Shown: one piece after another, positions 1 to 8,297 of the stretch
How the letters are laid out: each line of letters opens with the position of its first letter
Numbering within the stretch: the stretch's first letter is position 1
Assembly: GCA_015057055.1 (NCBI GenBank)
Contig: SVFE01000013.1
Span: forward strand, 1-51,198
Reading direction: 5' to 3'
DNA length: 51,198 nucleotides
DNA from: Lachnospiraceae bacterium
GTDB lineage: Bacteria; Bacillota; Clostridia; Lachnospirales; Lachnospiraceae
Notes under the pieces: model-generated
What the model saw: the letters and a program-made list of their open reading frames with translations, nothing else
The model's database searches: none
Told to the model about the DNA's origin: nothing
Program-made: the position numbers and the translations under genes

Positions 1-496
1 AGGGAAGAATCTCGCCGGGGACATAGTGGGTAATATTTAAGATGTAAAGGCGGGATTCGCTGCTTTCCGGAAGCAGGGAAACCTCTGCAATTTGGGTCAT
101 GTTCTCACTCCTGTCACCGGAGTAGATCCCGTAAAGCAGGGAGCCGTCGGAAAAGTTTTCTTTCAGAAAGGCGTAGGAAATTCCGTAAGCGGAAATAAGA
201 TTTTCCATTTCCCGGAAATAGTCCTCTGCCGGCTCTAAGGGATGAAAGGAAAGATGCTCCGCAGAAAGGGAAGCAAAGCCGTTTTCCGACAAAGAAGCCA
301 CGACGGATTCCATTACGTATTCCGGCCGGGAGGCTTCGTAAAGCGTCAGGCTGTTCCAGGCATAGCGGAGAATAAAAACCACCGAGATGACAAGAACGGC
401 CAGGAACAAAAGGTACGCCACCAGCGCTTTCTTGCTCTTTTTTTCGGCAGAAGTATGGGGTTGATTTTGTATTGTATTTTCTTTGTTTTCTGTCAT
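1..496 (-). CDS. Single-pass membrane protein, C-terminus outside the window
   Basis: Reading the minus strand from ATG at 496 gives 165 codons with no stop to the window edge, so the gene is partial. The N-terminus is a short hydrophilic, Asn/Gln-rich cytoplasmic tail (MTENKENTIQNQ) ending in a Lys cluster. A single membrane segment follows at about residues 25-45 (ALVAYLLFLAVLVIS), then an extracellular region without a motif I recognise. It begins 22 bases downstream of the phosphodiester glycosidase stop on the same strand, so the two are probably co-transcribed and both act at the outer face of the membrane. The function is unknown. Confidence 0.7.
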   Translation of the reverse strand, partial: MTENKENTIQNQPHTSAEKKSKKALVAYLLFLAVLVISVVFILRYAWNSLTLYEASRPEYVMESVVASLSENGFASLSAEHLSFHPLEPAEDYFREMENLISAYGISYAFLKENFSDGSLLYGIYSGDRSENMTQIAEVSLLPESSESRLYILNITHYVPGEILP

Positions 497-518
497 GTTT
501 ACTCCGAAAAATAAAGGT

Positions 519-1694
519 TTAACGGGTTACGATAAAGGCGGTGGGAAGTCGTCTGGAAGCATCGGAATTGGGCAAAAACGAAGAGGTGATGCGATAGCTT
601 CCGTCAAAATACAAGGAAGAAGAACTTCCGCCGTCCAAATTGGCTGCATTCACGGCGCCGTATTCCTGGAAAATCTGTATTAAATCCTGGCCGGTAGCGC
701 CCAGATGTCCGGCACTGCCTCTTCCGTCCGTTACCAGAATCAGTACCGTGCCGTCGCTGCATTGTCCGATGGCGGTACGGGGATTGGCTCCCACGCCCCG
801 ACCGTCTAAGTCCACCGGCGTGCCGTTCATGATAAGTCTGGTAAAATGATTGGTATTTCCGTCGCTGATATCCTTAAAGGAAGCACCGTCCCGGATACCG
901 TTTTCTGCAACGAAGGCTGAAAACTCATCGGGAGTCATGTGTCCTACTTCGGCAATAATTAAGATATTGTTTTCATTGAACCCTACCATGACGTCACCGG
1001 GGGAAGGTTCATTGAATTGTACCTGACCGTCGCAAACTACCACACCGATGGGACGGCCGCCCCAGTTAATTCCGCTGGGGGTTTCGAATTCTCCGGCATT
1101 GACTGCGGCCAGTGCTTCGAAGGCTTCGCAGTATTCCCCTACGGTCAGACCGTTTTTCTCCATTTCCATCGAGGAAAAGGGATAGGCGGTTGCCAGTTGT
1201 ACCCGGGAAGGGTCGCGGATGACCATAAGCTGTGCTTCGAAGGTTCGTCCGGTAATGGGTACCAAAATAATTCCGTCTCCGTCTTCATCCACCAGGCTGT
1301 CCAGGGCAGAGAGCGAGGAATCGTTGCCTTCCCCGGTTCCGGTAAGTGCTTCTGAAGAGTTGACCGTTTCGTCAGAGGAAGCTTCATTTCCCGACACGGT
1401 AACCAGTGAAGTATCCGTGATGGTATCGGCAGGTGCCCCGGTACCGGTTGCGGTAATCTCCAGAATTTCTTCTTCGGTGAGATACCAGGATACGACGAAT
1501 TTCATGTTGCCGGTTTCCAGCATGGTTGCCACAAAGGTTTCTCTGGCAGAGCGGGACGGTCCGTTGCAAAACATCCACATCAGGACATAAAGAAACAAAA
1601 ACAGAACTGCCAGGAAAGTAGCCAAATAGGCCAAAACCCAGCCGAAACCTTTTAGGATATTCTTTTTTTTCTGCTTTAATTTTTCATTTTCCAA
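519..1694 (-). CDS. Membrane-anchored phosphodiester glycosidase (NAGPA/DUF2233 family)
   Basis: This 391-residue protein has a Lys-rich cytoplasmic tip, one membrane anchor (about residues 15-42) and an extracellular region. A Ser/Thr/Glu/Asn linker (about residues 80-130, containing TVSGNEASS) leads into a C-terminal NAGPA-like domain of about 240 residues. Family signatures are the AAVNAGEF stretch, GRGVGANPRTAIGQ, LILVTDGRG and the C-terminal NLDGGSSSSLYFDG. In this family the domain cleaves sugar phosphodiesters or acts in surface polysaccharide metabolism; the substrate here is unknown. A promoter lies at 1740-1768. The following partial membrane protein is probably in the same transcript. 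Confidence 0.85.
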   Translation of the reverse strand: MENEKLKQKKKNILKGFGWVLAYLATFLAVLFLFLYVLMWMFCNGPSRSARETFVATMLETGNMKFVVSWYLTEEEILEITATGTGAPADTITDTSLVTVSGNEASSDETVNSSEALTGTGEGNDSSLSALDSLVDEDGDGIILVPITGRTFEAQLMVIRDPSRVQLATAYPFSSMEMEKNGLTVGEYCEAFEALAAVNAGEFETPSGINWGGRPIGVVVCDGQVQFNEPSPGDVMVGFNENNILIIAEVGHMTPDEFSAFVAENGIRDGASFKDISDGNTNHFTRLIMNGTPVDLDGRGVGANPRTAIGQCSDGTVLILVTDGRGSAGHLGATGQDLIQIFQEYGAVNAANLDGGSSSSLYFDGSYRITSSFLPNSDASRRLPTAFIVTR

Positions 1695-1739
1695 AGCGTT
1701 TGGTATCCTTTCTTTGGGCAGTCATTTTGCAACGCGTAT

Positions 1740-1768
1740 ATTCTAGCATAAAAAAGCCGTGTAAACAA
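1740..1768 (-). promoter_or_regulatory. Sigma-A-type promoter for the phosphodiester glycosidase gene
   Basis: On the minus strand TTGTTT (1768-1763) is separated by 17 bases from TAGAAT (1745-1740). It lies about 45 bases upstream of the start codon and is divergent from the EAL operon promoter. Confidence 0.5.
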
Positions 1769-1789
1769 TGGATTATTCGCCCGAAATGC

Positions 1790-1818
1790 TTGAATAAACG
1801 CCTCAATTATAGTATATT
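1790..1818 (+). promoter_or_regulatory. Sigma-A-type promoter for the EAL/rhomboid operon
   Basis: TTGAAT (1790-1795), 17 bases, then TATATT (1813-1818), 44 bases before the first start codon. A GGAGAGG ribosome site precedes ATG at 1862. Confidence 0.55.
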
Positions 1819-1861
1819 TGGAATAGGATATTATTAAATTTTTATAAAGTCGGAGAGGTAT

Positions 1862-3802
1862 ATGGAGGTCAATGTAAATTACGAAGTTGCCGCCATTTTA
1901 ATAGCACTTATTCTGTTGTTTTACTACGGAAATTCAAAAAAAGTCTCCAATCTTCAGAATAAGATTTTCGCCATGCTGATAGAATGTAACATTCTGACAG
2001 CTGTTTTTGACGTTGTCAAAAGAGTATTGCAAAACGGCAGTTTTAGTGTGCCGGTCTGGGTGTTGGAAATCCTTACGCTGGGATATTTTCTGACCCATTT
2101 TTTTATTGCGCCGCTCTTTTTCCTCTATGCGCTTAACATGGTAAAGCGATGGAAGGAGTGCAACAAAGTGATTCGAAATATCCTTGCCCTTCCCTTGTTT
2201 GCCGGTATCATTTTGGTGGTAATCAATCCTTCCACGGATTGGATTTTCTCCTTTTCCGAGGACGGGACTTACCTTCGACATAGCGGCTTGTTTGTCATGT
2301 ACGGACTGACTTTATTTTATGTCTTTTCCCTGATTTTTATTTTAGTTTATTATCGCAAAAGTTATTCTTTTGTGCGGAAAATTTCTCTTTTTGTCAGTAT
2401 GCTTCTTTCCGTGGGCAGTGTCGTTGTGCAGTTCCTCTATCCTGCCATATTGGTGGAGACTTGTGCAATTTCCGTTTCCTGTCTGATTCTGTTTTTCCTG
2501 ATTCAAAATCCCAGAGACCGAATTGACCGTGCTACCGGTATTTTTAATGCGGCCGGATTTTGGGATGTAATGAAACAGAATTTTTATCGGGAGACAGAAC
2601 TGGATTTGATTCAAATTGTTCTTTGTGACATGGACCATGTGGAAAAAAATGCTGATGTTCAGGGACGGGATATGGCCATGGCGCAAATCGGAACATATCT
2701 GTCGGAGATTGAAGAGGATGTAAATGTATATCGTCTGGACAGCAACGTATATTGCCTGGAACTGATTGCGGAGTCGGAAAAGATTGTGGAAGAGGTTCTC
2801 GCCGTTTTGGCGGAGCGGTTCCAAAAACCTTGGAAATACAATAATTACGAGACGGTATTTCATGCCAATTTGTGTCATTTGCGTCTGCCGCAGCAGGTGG
2901 ATTCCTTTGACCGGCTTCGGGCGATTACCAATGATTTTATAAAAAGAGGAATTGAAAGAAAAGTGCTTCGGGCTGAAGATTTTGAGATGGAGCGGATGGA
3001 ACGTTCCTTAAAAATCAGCAATGCCCTGGTAAAGGCCGTAGAAAAGAACAATTTTGAAATCCGCTATTCGCCGGTATATTCGCCGGAAAAAAAGGAACTG
3101 ACGGCAGCAGATGTTTCCATCCGGTTTTACGATGAGGAGCTGGGGTTCGTTTACGATGAGGATATCTATAATTTTGCGGAACAGAGCGGGCAAATGATTC
3201 AGATCAGTGAAATGATGTTTGAGAAGGTCTGTGATTTTATCGCGCGGAAAAAACCGGGGGAAAAAGGCATACGCTTTTTTGGTGTAAAAATTCCTACCGT
3301 GATGTGCCTGCAGCACGGATACATGAAGCGTCTTGCCAAAGTCATGGACAAATACGGGGTGGACCCGGGGATGATTTGTCTTCAGATTTCCGAGTATACG
3401 GTATCAAAGGCCGCGTATGTATTGAAGGAGACTACCGCGGAACTGGTGCGTCGGGGTGTAAGGTTCTGCCTGGACGATTACGGAAGCGGATACACCAATA
3501 TTGCGTCCGTTTATGAATTGCCCTTTTCCATTATGAAATTAAACAGCAGTATCATTAAGGATGCGCTTCAGAATGATAAGGCCAAGATTACGTTAGAATA
3601 TACTTTGATGCTGGCAAAAAGCCTGCATATGAAGACCATGCTGGAAGGTCTGGAAGAGAAACAGCACATGGATATGGTTTTGCAGATGCCTTGCGATTAT
3701 GTCAAAGGAAGGTATTTTTACGAGCAGATGGACGAAGAAGCATTTATGGCTCTTTTATCTGAAACCAAGGGTCCGGATGGGAAAGGAGGGCTCTTGCAAT
3801 GA
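1862..3802 (+). CDS. 7TM-type membrane protein with degenerate GGDEF and catalytically dead EAL domain
   Basis: 646 residues: about seven N-terminal membrane segments (1-215), a GGDEF-like domain without its motif (about 220-370), and an EAL domain (about 390-640). Against the neighbouring intact EAL protein, the EAL glutamate is replaced (ADVSIR, Asp417), the NLS asparagine is Lys (GVKIP), the EITE glutamate is Gln (LQISE) and the final QGYYFSKP glutamine is Lys (VKGRYF). The DDYG pair (538-539) and LEGLE remain. Loss of several metal and catalytic ligands makes cyclic-di-GMP hydrolysis very unlikely. A sensory or regulatory partner of the next protein is the best guess. Its stop overlaps the next start by four bases (ATGA), suggesting coupled translation. 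Confidence 0.85.
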   Translation: MEVNVNYEVAAILIALILLFYYGNSKKVSNLQNKIFAMLIECNILTAVFDVVKRVLQNGSFSVPVWVLEILTLGYFLTHFFIAPLFFLYALNMVKRWKECNKVIRNILALPLFAGIILVVINPSTDWIFSFSEDGTYLRHSGLFVMYGLTLFYVFSLIFILVYYRKSYSFVRKISLFVSMLLSVGSVVVQFLYPAILVETCAISVSCLILFFLIQNPRDRIDRATGIFNAAGFWDVMKQNFYRETELDLIQIVLCDMDHVEKNADVQGRDMAMAQIGTYLSEIEEDVNVYRLDSNVYCLELIAESEKIVEEVLAVLAERFQKPWKYNNYETVFHANLCHLRLPQQVDSFDRLRAITNDFIKRGIERKVLRAEDFEMERMERSLKISNALVKAVEKNNFEIRYSPVYSPEKKELTAADVSIRFYDEELGFVYDEDIYNFAEQSGQMIQISEMMFEKVCDFIARKKPGEKGIRFFGVKIPTVMCLQHGYMKRLAKVMDKYGVDPGMICLQISEYTVSKAAYVLKETTAELVRRGVRFCLDDYGSGYTNIASVYELPFSIMKLNSSIIKDALQNDKAKITLEYTLMLAKSLHMKTMLEGLEEKQHMDMVLQMPCDYVKGRYFYEQMDEEAFMALLSETKGPDGKGGLLQ

Positions 3803-5757
3803 TTTATGATTTGAGTTTTGATTATGTTGCAGTAATCATTATGGTATTTTTGCTTATGGTATACCGGGGAAAACGTAAGGCTTCCCTGCCGGTTTATCAG
3901 GTGCATTACCAGCTTTCCGTGACCATTTTATTTACGGCGATTTTTGATATTTTGTCGGTTTGGATTATGCGGCGCCCGGATGAATTCAGCATAGAATCCA
4001 TCTATCTGATTAATATGGCATATCTGCTTTTGCAGAATTTCATTCTGGTCATTTACATGAAATACGAGCTGTATTGCGCCAGCGTGGATATCCGGAAAAA
4101 CAAAGCGTGGAAGGTAATTGTTTATACTCCGTATTGGATTGCGGCTACGCTGATTATCACAACCCATTACACCAAATGGATTTTTACTGTATCGGAGGAA
4201 GGGGTCTATGCCCATGCGCCGGGATTTTTGTTTTTGTATTTGCTGATGGCATATTACGGAATCCTGTGTGCCTTCGTTATTATCCGGTATCGAAATTCTA
4301 TGGATAAGGAGAAGTTTTTCTATCTGTTTGCGATATACGGAGTAGTGGTAAGCGTACAGCTTTTGCAGTTTTTGTTGCCGTCGGTTCTGCTGGTTCCGTT
4401 TGCCTGCGCATTGGCAATGATCATGATTGTTTATGATGTGCAGTCGCCGGATGAAATTTTTGACGGAACCAATGCCATGTACCGGAAGTATTTTACCCAG
4501 GGTATGGCGGCGGATTATTCTACCGGTCAGACCGGGCGTCTTCTCTTTCTAAAGTTACATGATTATGATATTTTGCGGGAATCCTTTGGAGAAGAGGAAT
4601 TGAATCATCTTCTCCGGGGAATGTGCGGTTATCTGCAGTCCCTTCACCCGGATAGTCTGATTTTCCGCATAGACGAACATACCTATGCATATAAGATACA
4701 GGAGATTTCCGAGCAGGAGATGTATGCACTTGTGGGCATGATTGAAGAGCGGTTTAAGGAATCCTGGAAAAGCGGAGCCATGGATGTGGTGCTTCCGGTT
4801 AATTTTGCACTTATTGCTTATCCGGAGGACGTGAAAGATTATAATGAATTCACTTCTTTTATGACAGTGCTTTCCCGGTCGGAAATGGACAGCAATGAAG
4901 TCATGACAATGAAGGATTTTGCCGGGGATGATGAAAATATGGAAATTCTGGAAGCCGTGAAAAATGCGGTGGAAAAGGATTTGTTCCAGGTTTACTATCA
5001 ACCTATTTACAGTGTGGAAGAAAAGCGAATTATTGCGTCAGAAGCCCTGGTAAGGCTGTTCGATGAAAAACTGGGATTTATTTCTCCCGAAAAATTCATT
5101 CCGTTGGCGGAAAAAGAAGGATATATCCTGAAAATCGGCCGGTTTGTATTTCAGGAGGTGTGCCGGTTTTATTCGGAGAATTCCTTGCAGGAAAAGGGAA
5201 TTGATTACATAGAGGTTAATCTTTCGGCCATTCAATGTATGCAGTACCAGATGGCGGAAGAGTTTATCGGGATTATGAAGGAAAATAATATCAAAGCAAA
5301 ACAGGTGAATTTTGAAATCACCGAAACCTCCGCAATGATTACGAATCGAGCGGTGGCCCTTAACATATCCCGTTTTGAAAATCACGGAATTGCCCTGTCA
5401 CTGGACGATTACGGTACCGGGTACTCCAATTTATCTTATCTGTACCACATGCCCTTTCATTTTATAAAAATTGACAAGAGTATTTTGTGGTCTTCGGAGA
5501 AAAATGATAAGGCAGACATTACATTGCAAAATATATTCCGAATGGCAAAAAAATTGCAACTTAAAATCGTTATGGAAGGCGTGGAGACGGAAGCACAGAT
5601 TCGCAAGCTTCTGACCATGGGATGCGATTATTTTCAGGGATATTATTTTTCAAAACCGGTTTGCGGCAAGGATTTTCTGGATTATGTGCAGAATTTTGAA
5701 TTGCCGGATGTATGTAAACCGGAATTAAAACAGGAAAAAGAACGCGAAGAAGGTTAG
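3799..5757 (+). CDS. 7TM-type membrane protein with degenerate GGDEF and intact EAL phosphodiesterase domain
   Basis: 652 residues with the same architecture as the upstream protein: membrane segments (about 1-215), a GGDEF-like domain with RIDEHTYA where GGDEF should be, and an EAL domain. The EAL domain keeps its catalytic set: SEALVRL (Glu415), VNLSAIQ, FEITET, LDDYGTGYSNL (Asp536-Asp537), FIKIDKS, MEGVET and FQGYYFSKP. It should hydrolyse cyclic di-GMP to pGpG at the membrane in response to a signal sensed by the membrane region. The two genes look like a duplicated pair in which one copy lost catalysis. Confidence 0.88.
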   Translation: MIYDLSFDYVAVIIMVFLLMVYRGKRKASLPVYQVHYQLSVTILFTAIFDILSVWIMRRPDEFSIESIYLINMAYLLLQNFILVIYMKYELYCASVDIRKNKAWKVIVYTPYWIAATLIITTHYTKWIFTVSEEGVYAHAPGFLFLYLLMAYYGILCAFVIIRYRNSMDKEKFFYLFAIYGVVVSVQLLQFLLPSVLLVPFACALAMIMIVYDVQSPDEIFDGTNAMYRKYFTQGMAADYSTGQTGRLLFLKLHDYDILRESFGEEELNHLLRGMCGYLQSLHPDSLIFRIDEHTYAYKIQEISEQEMYALVGMIEERFKESWKSGAMDVVLPVNFALIAYPEDVKDYNEFTSFMTVLSRSEMDSNEVMTMKDFAGDDENMEILEAVKNAVEKDLFQVYYQPIYSVEEKRIIASEALVRLFDEKLGFISPEKFIPLAEKEGYILKIGRFVFQEVCRFYSENSLQEKGIDYIEVNLSAIQCMQYQMAEEFIGIMKENNIKAKQVNFEITETSAMITNRAVALNISRFENHGIALSLDDYGTGYSNLSYLYHMPFHFIKIDKSILWSSEKNDKADITLQNIFRMAKKLQLKIVMEGVETEAQIRKLLTMGCDYFQGYYFSKPVCGKDFLDYVQNFELPDVCKPELKQEKEREEG

Positions 5758-5763
5758 AGAAAA

Positions 5764-6840
5764 ATGACGGAAGAGAGTAAAACAGAAAAAAGTTTGGGTC
5801 GTTTTTTGGAGCAAAACAGATACCGGCTTCTGGGATATAATGCAGACAGTTCCATTTTCTGGTATATCCGGGAGTACGGCGCTACGGCCTACGTTGTCAC
5901 CATCGCGGACATGCAGAAAAAAACCATGGACCCGGGTGTGTTGATGCGATCCAATGATGAAATTGTGAAAAGAATCGAACCGGTTCTGAAAAAGAAAATG
6001 GAAATACTGACGCTGGTTCTGGCGAGTCATTCCGAGGAGGCACTGAAAATGTGCCGGGAAAAAACCAATTACTGGTACTTGGATTTGCAGGAACAAAAAA
6101 TGTATCTGTATGAACATCAGCAGATTGATTTTGATAATTTGGCAGAAAAATTGGATGCCTGGATTGTGGAGAACGGAATTGTAAAGTCGGTTAGTCCGGG
6201 GATGGCTCCGGTCAGCTGGAAGGCAATGCTTCCCTTCCATATCCTGGCAGTGCTGTATATCCTTTGCTATGTTTTTTTGAATGTGTTGGGGCAGGGAAAT
6301 CCCTCGGACTGGGTGCTTAGCAGCGCCGGCGTGTTTGGGGAAGGACACTGGTATCAGATTTTGTCCTATACCTTTATTCACGGCAGTTTTTCTCATCTTT
6401 TGATGAATGTTTTTACGTTGTACGTGGTGGCCATGTTTGCCGCCGGAATGTTTAAGCCATGGCAGACGTTTTTTGGATATCTCTGGTCCGGCGCGGTGGC
6501 AGGGGCGTTTTCCCTGGCACAGATGTATTACAAAAGGTTGACCTATTACACGCTGGGGGCTTCCGGTGCGGTGTATGGGTTAATGGGAATGGTTTTGTTC
6601 TACATTATGTCCCACCGGGAAAAATTCAAAAAAATAGGAACTTGGCAGATTCTCCTCTTTATGGGATTGATTATTGCGGAAACCAGCCTTTTTGCATCCT
6701 ACACGGACGGGACAAATCATCTGGCTCATGTGGCAGGATTCCTGGGTGGTTATGTCTTTGCATTTGTGTTGGAGGTTATTCAGCGCAGTAAGCTCCGTTT
6801 AGCAAAAAACAGAAAGGATAAGGAAACGAATGAGGATTAA
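5764..6840 (+). CDS. Rhomboid-family intramembrane serine protease
   Basis: 358 residues. A soluble N-terminal domain (about 1-150, no motif recognised) precedes a six- to seven-TM rhomboid core. Family marks are HGSFSHLLMNVFTLY, the serine motif GASGAVYG (Ser267) and the histidine motif NHLAHVAGFLGGY (His322, with His319 nearby), so the Ser/His dyad is intact. It should cleave membrane proteins within or near their TM helices. The gene begins six bases after the EAL gene and overlaps the next gene by 11 bases, so it belongs to the cyclic-di-GMP operon. Its substrate cannot be told from the sequence. Confidence 0.9.
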   Translation: MTEESKTEKSLGRFLEQNRYRLLGYNADSSIFWYIREYGATAYVVTIADMQKKTMDPGVLMRSNDEIVKRIEPVLKKKMEILTLVLASHSEEALKMCREKTNYWYLDLQEQKMYLYEHQQIDFDNLAEKLDAWIVENGIVKSVSPGMAPVSWKAMLPFHILAVLYILCYVFLNVLGQGNPSDWVLSSAGVFGEGHWYQILSYTFIHGSFSHLLMNVFTLYVVAMFAAGMFKPWQTFFGYLWSGAVAGAFSLAQMYYKRLTYYTLGASGAVYGLMGMVLFYIMSHREKFKKIGTWQILLFMGLIIAETSLFASYTDGTNHLAHVAGFLGGYVFAFVLEVIQRSKLRLAKNRKDKETNED

Positions 6841-7840
6841 TATTTATTATGGCGGCCGCGGACTCATCGGAGACCCGTCTTTGTATGTAATCAAAAAAAT
6901 GATGCAGGTGTTCGAAGAACTGAATGTCCGGGTAGAGAAATATGACCTTTACGATCAGAAAAATAACATAGCAACACTGCCTCAGACGCTGAAAGAGGCG
7001 GATGGTATCATCCTTGCCACTACGGTGGAATGGCACGGCGTCGGCGGTTACATGATGCAGTTTCTGGATGCCTGCTGGCTGTACGGTGACAAGGAACTGA
7101 TGCAGAAGATTTATATGGCGCCGGTGGTACTTTCTACCACCTACGGGGAAAAGGAAGCGGAGCTGGATCTGACCTCGGCCTGGGAGACGCTGGGCGGCAT
7201 TACCTGCAAAGGGCTTTGCGGATACATTACGGATGTTACGGAATTGGAAGGAAACGAAGGCTACGGAAAGCTGATTGAAAAGAGTGCGGAGAATATTTAC
7301 CGCAGCATCAGTCAGAAAAGTCCCATGCTTCCGGTTAGTAATAAAGTTGTGGTTCAGAAGGTGAATAAAACCAGAAATACCTTCCTTACCCAGCAGGAGA
7401 CGGAGCAATTGTCGGAATATGCCTCCAACGAAACTTATGTGAAAAAGCAAAAAGAAGACATTCGAGAACTGGCAGACTTTTTCCGCGGACAGCTGACGGG
7501 GAACAAATCAGATTCCGGCCGTTCTTACGAGGATATTTTCCAATCACAGTTTCGCAGTCAGCCGGGAGTGCATTTAAAATATAAGATAACGCTCAAGGAT
7601 AAGCATCGCGTTATTCCCTTGCGGATAGATAACGGACAGATAGATACTACCGGCGGCGACCTTGTATATCCCGATGCAGAGCTTACCACGGACAGTGCGA
7701 TTCTGGATGCCGTTACCGAGGGAAGAAAGACATTCCAGGGCGGTTTTATGGAAGGCAGCATCGTGTTTAAGGGCGATTTTAAAAACTTGAGATTGTTAGA
7801 TACCATGTTTCCGTTCATGGAAGCAGGAAGCAAAAAATAG
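6830..7840 (+). CDS. Flavodoxin-like NAD(P)H-dependent oxidoreductase fused to a C-terminal SCP2 domain
   Basis: 336 residues. The first ~190 form a flavodoxin-like fold: MRINIYYGGRG, ILATTVEWHGVGGYMMQFLD and VVLSTTYGEKEAE match FMN-reductase proteins. The last ~100 residues (from about 235) resemble an SCP2 sterol/lipid-carrier domain, with VHLKYKITL, PDAELTTDSAILDAV and the GGFMEGSIVFKGDF turn. The start at 6830 overlaps the rhomboid gene and is preceded by an AAGGATAAGG ribosome site. I infer an electron-transfer or lipid-related role; the substrate is unknown. Confidence 0.75.
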   Translation: MRINIYYGGRGLIGDPSLYVIKKMMQVFEELNVRVEKYDLYDQKNNIATLPQTLKEADGIILATTVEWHGVGGYMMQFLDACWLYGDKELMQKIYMAPVVLSTTYGEKEAELDLTSAWETLGGITCKGLCGYITDVTELEGNEGYGKLIEKSAENIYRSISQKSPMLPVSNKVVVQKVNKTRNTFLTQQETEQLSEYASNETYVKKQKEDIRELADFFRGQLTGNKSDSGRSYEDIFQSQFRSQPGVHLKYKITLKDKHRVIPLRIDNGQIDTTGGDLVYPDAELTTDSAILDAVTEGRKTFQGGFMEGSIVFKGDFKNLRLLDTMFPFMEAGSKK

Positions 7841-7858
7841 AGAGACGAGGGAGAAAAC

Positions 7859-8266
7859 ATGAAGGACAACTGCATTTTTTGCAAAATTGCAAACGGTGAA
7901 ATTCCGTCAAAAACAATATTTGAAAATGATAATTTCCGGGTGATTCTGGATTTGGGCCCGGCAACAAAGGGGCATGCACTGGTTATGCCGAAAGAGCATT
8001 ATGCCAATTTATATGAACTGCCGGAAGATTTGGCGATGGAGGCAATGAAAATTGCAAAGCAGATGGCGGAGAAGATGACGAAAGCTCTCTCCTGTCAAGG
8101 ATTTAATCTGGTGCAAAACAATGGAGAGGTTGCCGGACAGACCGTACATCACTTTCATTTGCATTTGATTCCGCGTTACGAAGGCGACGGCCAGAACATT
8201 TTGTGGGAGCCGGGAAAAGCAAGTCCGGAAGAACTGGAAGAAGTAAAGAACTGCATTTTGCAGTAA
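7859..8266 (+). CDS. HIT-family (histidine triad) nucleotide hydrolase
   Basis: 135 residues, the usual length for Hint/HIT proteins. It opens with DNCIFCKIANGEIPS, as in zinc-containing Hint proteins, and carries the triad His98-x-His100-x-His102 in VHHFHLHLIPR. Members hydrolyse nucleoside phosphoramidates or adenylated substrates in the cytoplasm. It sits in the EAL/rhomboid operon, 18 bases after the flavodoxin-SCP2 gene, probably as a passenger housekeeping gene. Confidence 0.92.
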   Translation: MKDNCIFCKIANGEIPSKTIFENDNFRVILDLGPATKGHALVMPKEHYANLYELPEDLAMEAMKIAKQMAEKMTKALSCQGFNLVQNNGEVAGQTVHHFHLHLIPRYEGDGQNILWEPGKASPEELEEVKNCILQ

Positions 8267-8297
8267 AATCCAATGTGGGGTAGAGAGGTGTAAGCTT

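Noticed and set aside
242-514. A 90-residue plus-strand frame
   Set aside because: It is opposite the partial membrane-protein gene, which has a start, TM helix and sensible codon use on the minus strand. The plus frame has no ribosome site or motif.
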